The position numbers were made by a program, and so were the translations under genes. A stretch of DNA of 44,785 nt, taken from contig JAIEQM010000073.1 in the NCBI GenBank assembly GCA_019747705.1, positions 1-44,785 of the forward strand, read 5' to 3'. Origin of the DNA: Chitinophagaceae bacterium (GTDB taxonomy: Bacteria > Bacteroidota > Bacteroidia > Chitinophagales > Chitinophagaceae). Numbering within the stretch: the stretch's first letter is position 1; the number at the start of each line of letters is the position of its first letter. Below, in pieces: positions 41,688 to 44,785 of the stretch. Below the pieces are notes generated by a model, which was not told the DNA's origin, made no database searches, and saw only the letters and a program-made list of their open reading frames with translations.

Positions 41688-44600
41688 ATGGCACTGAAAG
41701 GTTTGGTAAGGTTTTTTGCGATTATGCTGATTCTGATATCGCTTTACCAATTGAGTTTTACATGGATTGTAAACAACTTTGAAAGTAAACAAAAAGCAAG
41801 GGCTGAACGGTTTGTAAAATCAAATTTCGCATCTTCCTCTACTGATGAAAAAACGGCTATGACCAACACGGTGTACCGCCGTTATCTTGACAGTTTGAAG
41901 GAAAAGCAAATCATGAACATCCCTGTTCTGTATCCCAAACTCACTTATCAAAAAGCAATTGAGCGTGAACTGAATCTTGGTTTGGATTTGCAGGGTGGTA
42001 TGAGTGTTACGCTGGAAGTAGGGCTGGAAGATTTGATCAAAAACATGAGCAATAGCCCAAAGGATCCCATATTAAACCAGGCATTGCAAAAAGCTGCAGA
42101 AAAGAAAGCCAACAGCGATGCCGATTATGTAACATTATTTCAGAATGCATACAATGAAGTGAGTGGCAAAAAACCACTGGCCGGTTTATTTGCAGGCGCT
42201 TCACAAAACAGCCGTATAAAAGTAACCAGCTCTGATGCAGATGTAATGGCTTACATACGTGAAGAAGCTGACCTTGCGGTAAAAAGAACCTTTGACCGTT
42301 TAAGCGCACGTATTGATCAGTTTGGTGTGGCACAACCGAATATTAACCTGGATAAAACAAAAGGCACTATTAACGTGGAACTAGCCGGCGTGCAGGATAA
42401 CCCTGAGCGTATCCGTAAATATTTACAGGCCACTGCTAATCTTGAATTCTGGGAAACCTACACGAACAATAACCCGGACTTAGCCGGCATCAAGAACATT
42501 GACCAGACCGTAAAAAATTACCTGAGTGGTGCAAAGGATACTGTAAAACTGGATTCTAACGGCAAAGCAATTGCAGATACTTCAAAAAATAAAACCCTTG
42601 CTGCCAAGGGAGCAAATGATGCCCCCTTTAGCAGTTTAATACAGGGTGCAGGAAGCCCCGGCTCTCCTGTTCTTGGCTACGTACTGGTTGCAGACACAGC
42701 TAAGTTTTCTTTGTACACAAATCTTGAATCAGTTAAAGCATTACTCCCCGCCAGCCTTAAATTTTTATACAGTGCCAAACCTGAAAAAACAAAAGATGGT
42801 AAAAGCATTTTAGAAATTTATCTCATTAAAAAACGAATTGGCACTGATTTGCCAAGAATGAGCGGTGAAGTAGTTACCAATGCCAATCAAAATTTTGACC
42901 GTAACAACAAAGCTGTTGTTGAAATGCAGATGAATGCCAAAGGCGACCGTGAATGGGAAGCTTTTACCGGCGATGCGTTTAAAGACAAATATGCGATTGC
43001 CATTGCACTTGATAACTATGTGTATTCAGCTCCTTTTGTAACTAAAGGCGCTATCTCCGGCGGTAATACTGAAATTTCAGGAAACTTCTCTGTTCAGGAA
43101 GCGCAGGATTTAGCCAGCATTCTTAAAACAGGTAAACTCCCCGCTCCTGCAAAAATTGTACAGGAACAGGTTGTGGGACCAACATTGGGCGCAGAAGCCA
43201 TTAAAGGCGGCACTATGGCTTTTCTTATTTCATTTGCTGTTATCTTCATCCTGATGCTGGTGTATTACAACACTGCGGGATGGGTGGCCAATGTGGCGTT
43301 GATTTTAAACCTTTTGTTTACCATTGGTGTACTGAGTTCATTACAGGCAACATTAACAGCCGCTGGTATTGCAGGTTTGGTATTAACCATTGGTATGGCG
43401 GTTGATACCAACGTAATTATTTTTGAACGTATCAAAGAAGAATTAACCAAGGGCAAGAGTTACCAGTTGGCAGTGGAAGATGGTTACAAGCGCTCACTTG
43501 CTCCCGTACTGGATGCACACGTAACAACTTTGTTAACAGCCATCATTCTTTTCTACTTTGGCCTGGGTCCTGTACTTGGTTTTGCCACTACGCAAATCAT
43601 CGGTATTCTTTTATCATTGTTCTGCGGAATTTTAGTTTCAAGACTGATTACTGATTTTTATACCAACAAGAAACGCCACTTTGAATATTTCACCGCCGTC
43701 AGCCGCCGCATCTTTAAACATGCAGCTTATAAATTTATTGAATACAGAAAGATTGCCTACGGTATCTCTATTGTTGTATTACTGCTGGGTATCGGTTCTG
43801 TTATCAATGGCTTTGATTATGGTGTGGAGTTTAAAGGAGGCCGCAGTTATACCGTTGCATTTGATAAGAAAGTGAACAATGACGAAGTACGGAATGAACT
43901 GCAAAAAGTGTTTAAAAATTATCCTGTTATTAAAACAGTGGGTACTGATAACCAACTGAACATTACAACAGATTATAAAATTGACGAGCCCGGTTTGCAG
44001 GTTGATTCGGTTGTGCAGGTTACGTTATACCAGGGTTTGAAAAACTTTTTACCCACCGGTACTTCCTATGAAATATTCAGCAGCAAATACAAACAGGCAT
44101 CTCAAAAAGTATTGCCTACTATTTCTGATGACTTGAAGAAAGGCGCTTTGTGGGCCACGATTGTTTCATTGCTGGTGATTACAGCTTATATCTTCCTCCG
44201 CTTCCGTGACTGGAGATATTCTCTTGGTACTATTGTAGCCTTGCTGCACGACGTACTGGTAACACTTGCCGTGTTCTCTTTTGCAAAAGGTATTGTTCCT
44301 TTTCCGCTGGAAATTGATCAGCACTTTATTGCAGCCGTATTAACCGTTATTGGTTTCTCCATGAATGATACGGTAATTGTATTTGACCGTGTGCGTGAAT
44401 ACAGCCGCACCATGTTCGGGCAAAGCAAGACCACCATCATTAACAAAGCCATCAATGATACGCTGGCACGTACCATCATGACTTCATTAACCGTATTCTT
44501 AACGCTTCTTATCCTCTTCATCTTTGGGGGTGAAGTAACAAGAGGTTTTGCATTTGCGATGTTAATTGGTGTCGTCACCGGTACCTACTCATCTATTTTT

Positions 44601-44699
44601 GTGGCTGCTCCTATCCTGGTTGATTTTGCAAAAGACAAACCACTGGGCGAACCTGAAAAAGATAAAACCCTTGCCAAAGCAAGGCATTCCATCAGCTAG
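41688..44699 (+). CDS. secDF: fused protein translocase SecDF
   Basis: A 1003-residue fusion of SecD and SecF, the proton-driven pair that pulls translocating proteins out of SecYEG into the periplasm. The SecD half has an N-terminal helix, the P1 periplasmic domain (about 90-450, with LNLGLDLQGGMSVTLEV) and helices around 515-660 with GMAVDTNVIIFERIKEE. The SecF half (about 700-990) has GFDYGVEFKGGRSYTV and FSMNDTVIVFDRVREYSR. Fusion is normal for this phylum. The P1 region has an extra Ala/Gly/Asp-rich stretch near 290-330. A weak hairpin follows the stop. Confidence 0.97.
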   Translation: MALKGLVRFFAIMLILISLYQLSFTWIVNNFESKQKARAERFVKSNFASSSTDEKTAMTNTVYRRYLDSLKEKQIMNIPVLYPKLTYQKAIERELNLGLDLQGGMSVTLEVGLEDLIKNMSNSPKDPILNQALQKAAEKKANSDADYVTLFQNAYNEVSGKKPLAGLFAGASQNSRIKVTSSDADVMAYIREEADLAVKRTFDRLSARIDQFGVAQPNINLDKTKGTINVELAGVQDNPERIRKYLQATANLEFWETYTNNNPDLAGIKNIDQTVKNYLSGAKDTVKLDSNGKAIADTSKNKTLAAKGANDAPFSSLIQGAGSPGSPVLGYVLVADTAKFSLYTNLESVKALLPASLKFLYSAKPEKTKDGKSILEIYLIKKRIGTDLPRMSGEVVTNANQNFDRNNKAVVEMQMNAKGDREWEAFTGDAFKDKYAIAIALDNYVYSAPFVTKGAISGGNTEISGNFSVQEAQDLASILKTGKLPAPAKIVQEQVVGPTLGAEAIKGGTMAFLISFAVIFILMLVYYNTAGWVANVALILNLLFTIGVLSSLQATLTAAGIAGLVLTIGMAVDTNVIIFERIKEELTKGKSYQLAVEDGYKRSLAPVLDAHVTTLLTAIILFYFGLGPVLGFATTQIIGILLSLFCGILVSRLITDFYTNKKRHFEYFTAVSRRIFKHAAYKFIEYRKIAYGISIVVLLLGIGSVINGFDYGVEFKGGRSYTVAFDKKVNNDEVRNELQKVFKNYPVIKTVGTDNQLNITTDYKIDEPGLQVDSVVQVTLYQGLKNFLPTGTSYEIFSSKYKQASQKVLPTISDDLKKGALWATIVSLLVITAYIFLRFRDWRYSLGTIVALLHDVLVTLAVFSFAKGIVPFPLEIDQHFIAAVLTVIGFSMNDTVIVFDRVREYSRTMFGQSKTTIINKAINDTLARTIMTSLTVFLTLLILFIFGGEVTRGFAFAMLIGVVTGTYSSIFVAAPILVDFAKDKPLGEPEKDKTLAKARHSIS

Positions 44700-44722
44700 T
44701 ATTGATTATGATAATTAAAGTA

Positions 44723-44751
44723 GGGGGCAAAGATATTAAACTTTGCCGCCC
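44723..44751 (+). terminator. possible terminator after secDF
   Basis: GGGGGCAAAG pairs with CTTTGCCGCCC (one bulged base) around an 8-base loop, 23 bases after the secDF stop. The downstream sequence has no T run, so termination would be weak or need Rho. Confidence 0.4.
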
Positions 44752-44785
44752 TCTCACACCACCGTATGTACTTGCGTGTACGGCG

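Overview
The window looks like a chromosome segment of a Bacteroidota bacterium, most likely of the Chitinophagaceae. Evidence: promoters of the TTTG/N~20/TAnnTTTG type, fused secDF, DUF2027-Smr, PorT-like barrels, DUF4397 lipoproteins, HMA-AraC regulators and a traJ fragment of the Bacteroidetes conjugative-transposon type. This is judged from protein and promoter style, not from a database search.

Bases 1-4564 are a decayed mobile island. It holds a mercury/metal module: an ArsR-type repressor with a clear operator over its own -35-like box, a MerT transporter that has lost its MerP-like tail, an HMA-domain MauE/DoxX membrane protein, a frameshifted gamma-glutamylcyclotransferase, and an HMA-AraC fusion regulator. 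Next to it lie a traJ fragment cut at both ends, a complete IS481-like element, and a small MITE with target duplication. The same 12-base motif in the same orientation sits at both ends of the island. The island abuts an intact tRNA-Arg(ACG) and a truncated second copy of that tRNA.

Bases 4900-17546 are housekeeping genes mixed with small accessory modules: a PorT-like barrel, an OmpA-type lipoprotein, an amidohydrolase, rlmH, a rhomboid protease, higBA translationally coupled to tilS, etfB and etfA split by a four-helix-bundle gene, a PIN toxin-antitoxin pair, a bifunctional nuclease and ispE. This stretch is unusually rich in degenerate short repeats, some of which have entered coding sequence (ispE, perhaps tilS), and it contains a second MITE with an 8-base target duplication.

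Bases 17547-18360 form a gene-poor gap. Bases 18361-34686 carry envelope and metabolic genes: GtrA, an M14 peptidase, a rhodanese-thioredoxin lipoprotein, a methyltransferase, an LTA-synthase-like sulfatase, PAP2, a CorC/HlyC-type protein, an EamA transporter, an SDR, DUF2027-Smr, DoxX, an amino-acid permease and a Prc-like protease.

Bases 34997-44699 carry topA, a HicB/HicA-like pair, a PLP aminotransferase, a DUF4397 lipoprotein, a class-A beta-lactamase-fold lipoprotein and secDF. No complete new multi-gene system is obvious. The most original signals are the island architecture, the two MITEs, the HMA-AraC regulator with a palindrome on its start codon, and the repeat invasion of the 9-17 kb region.
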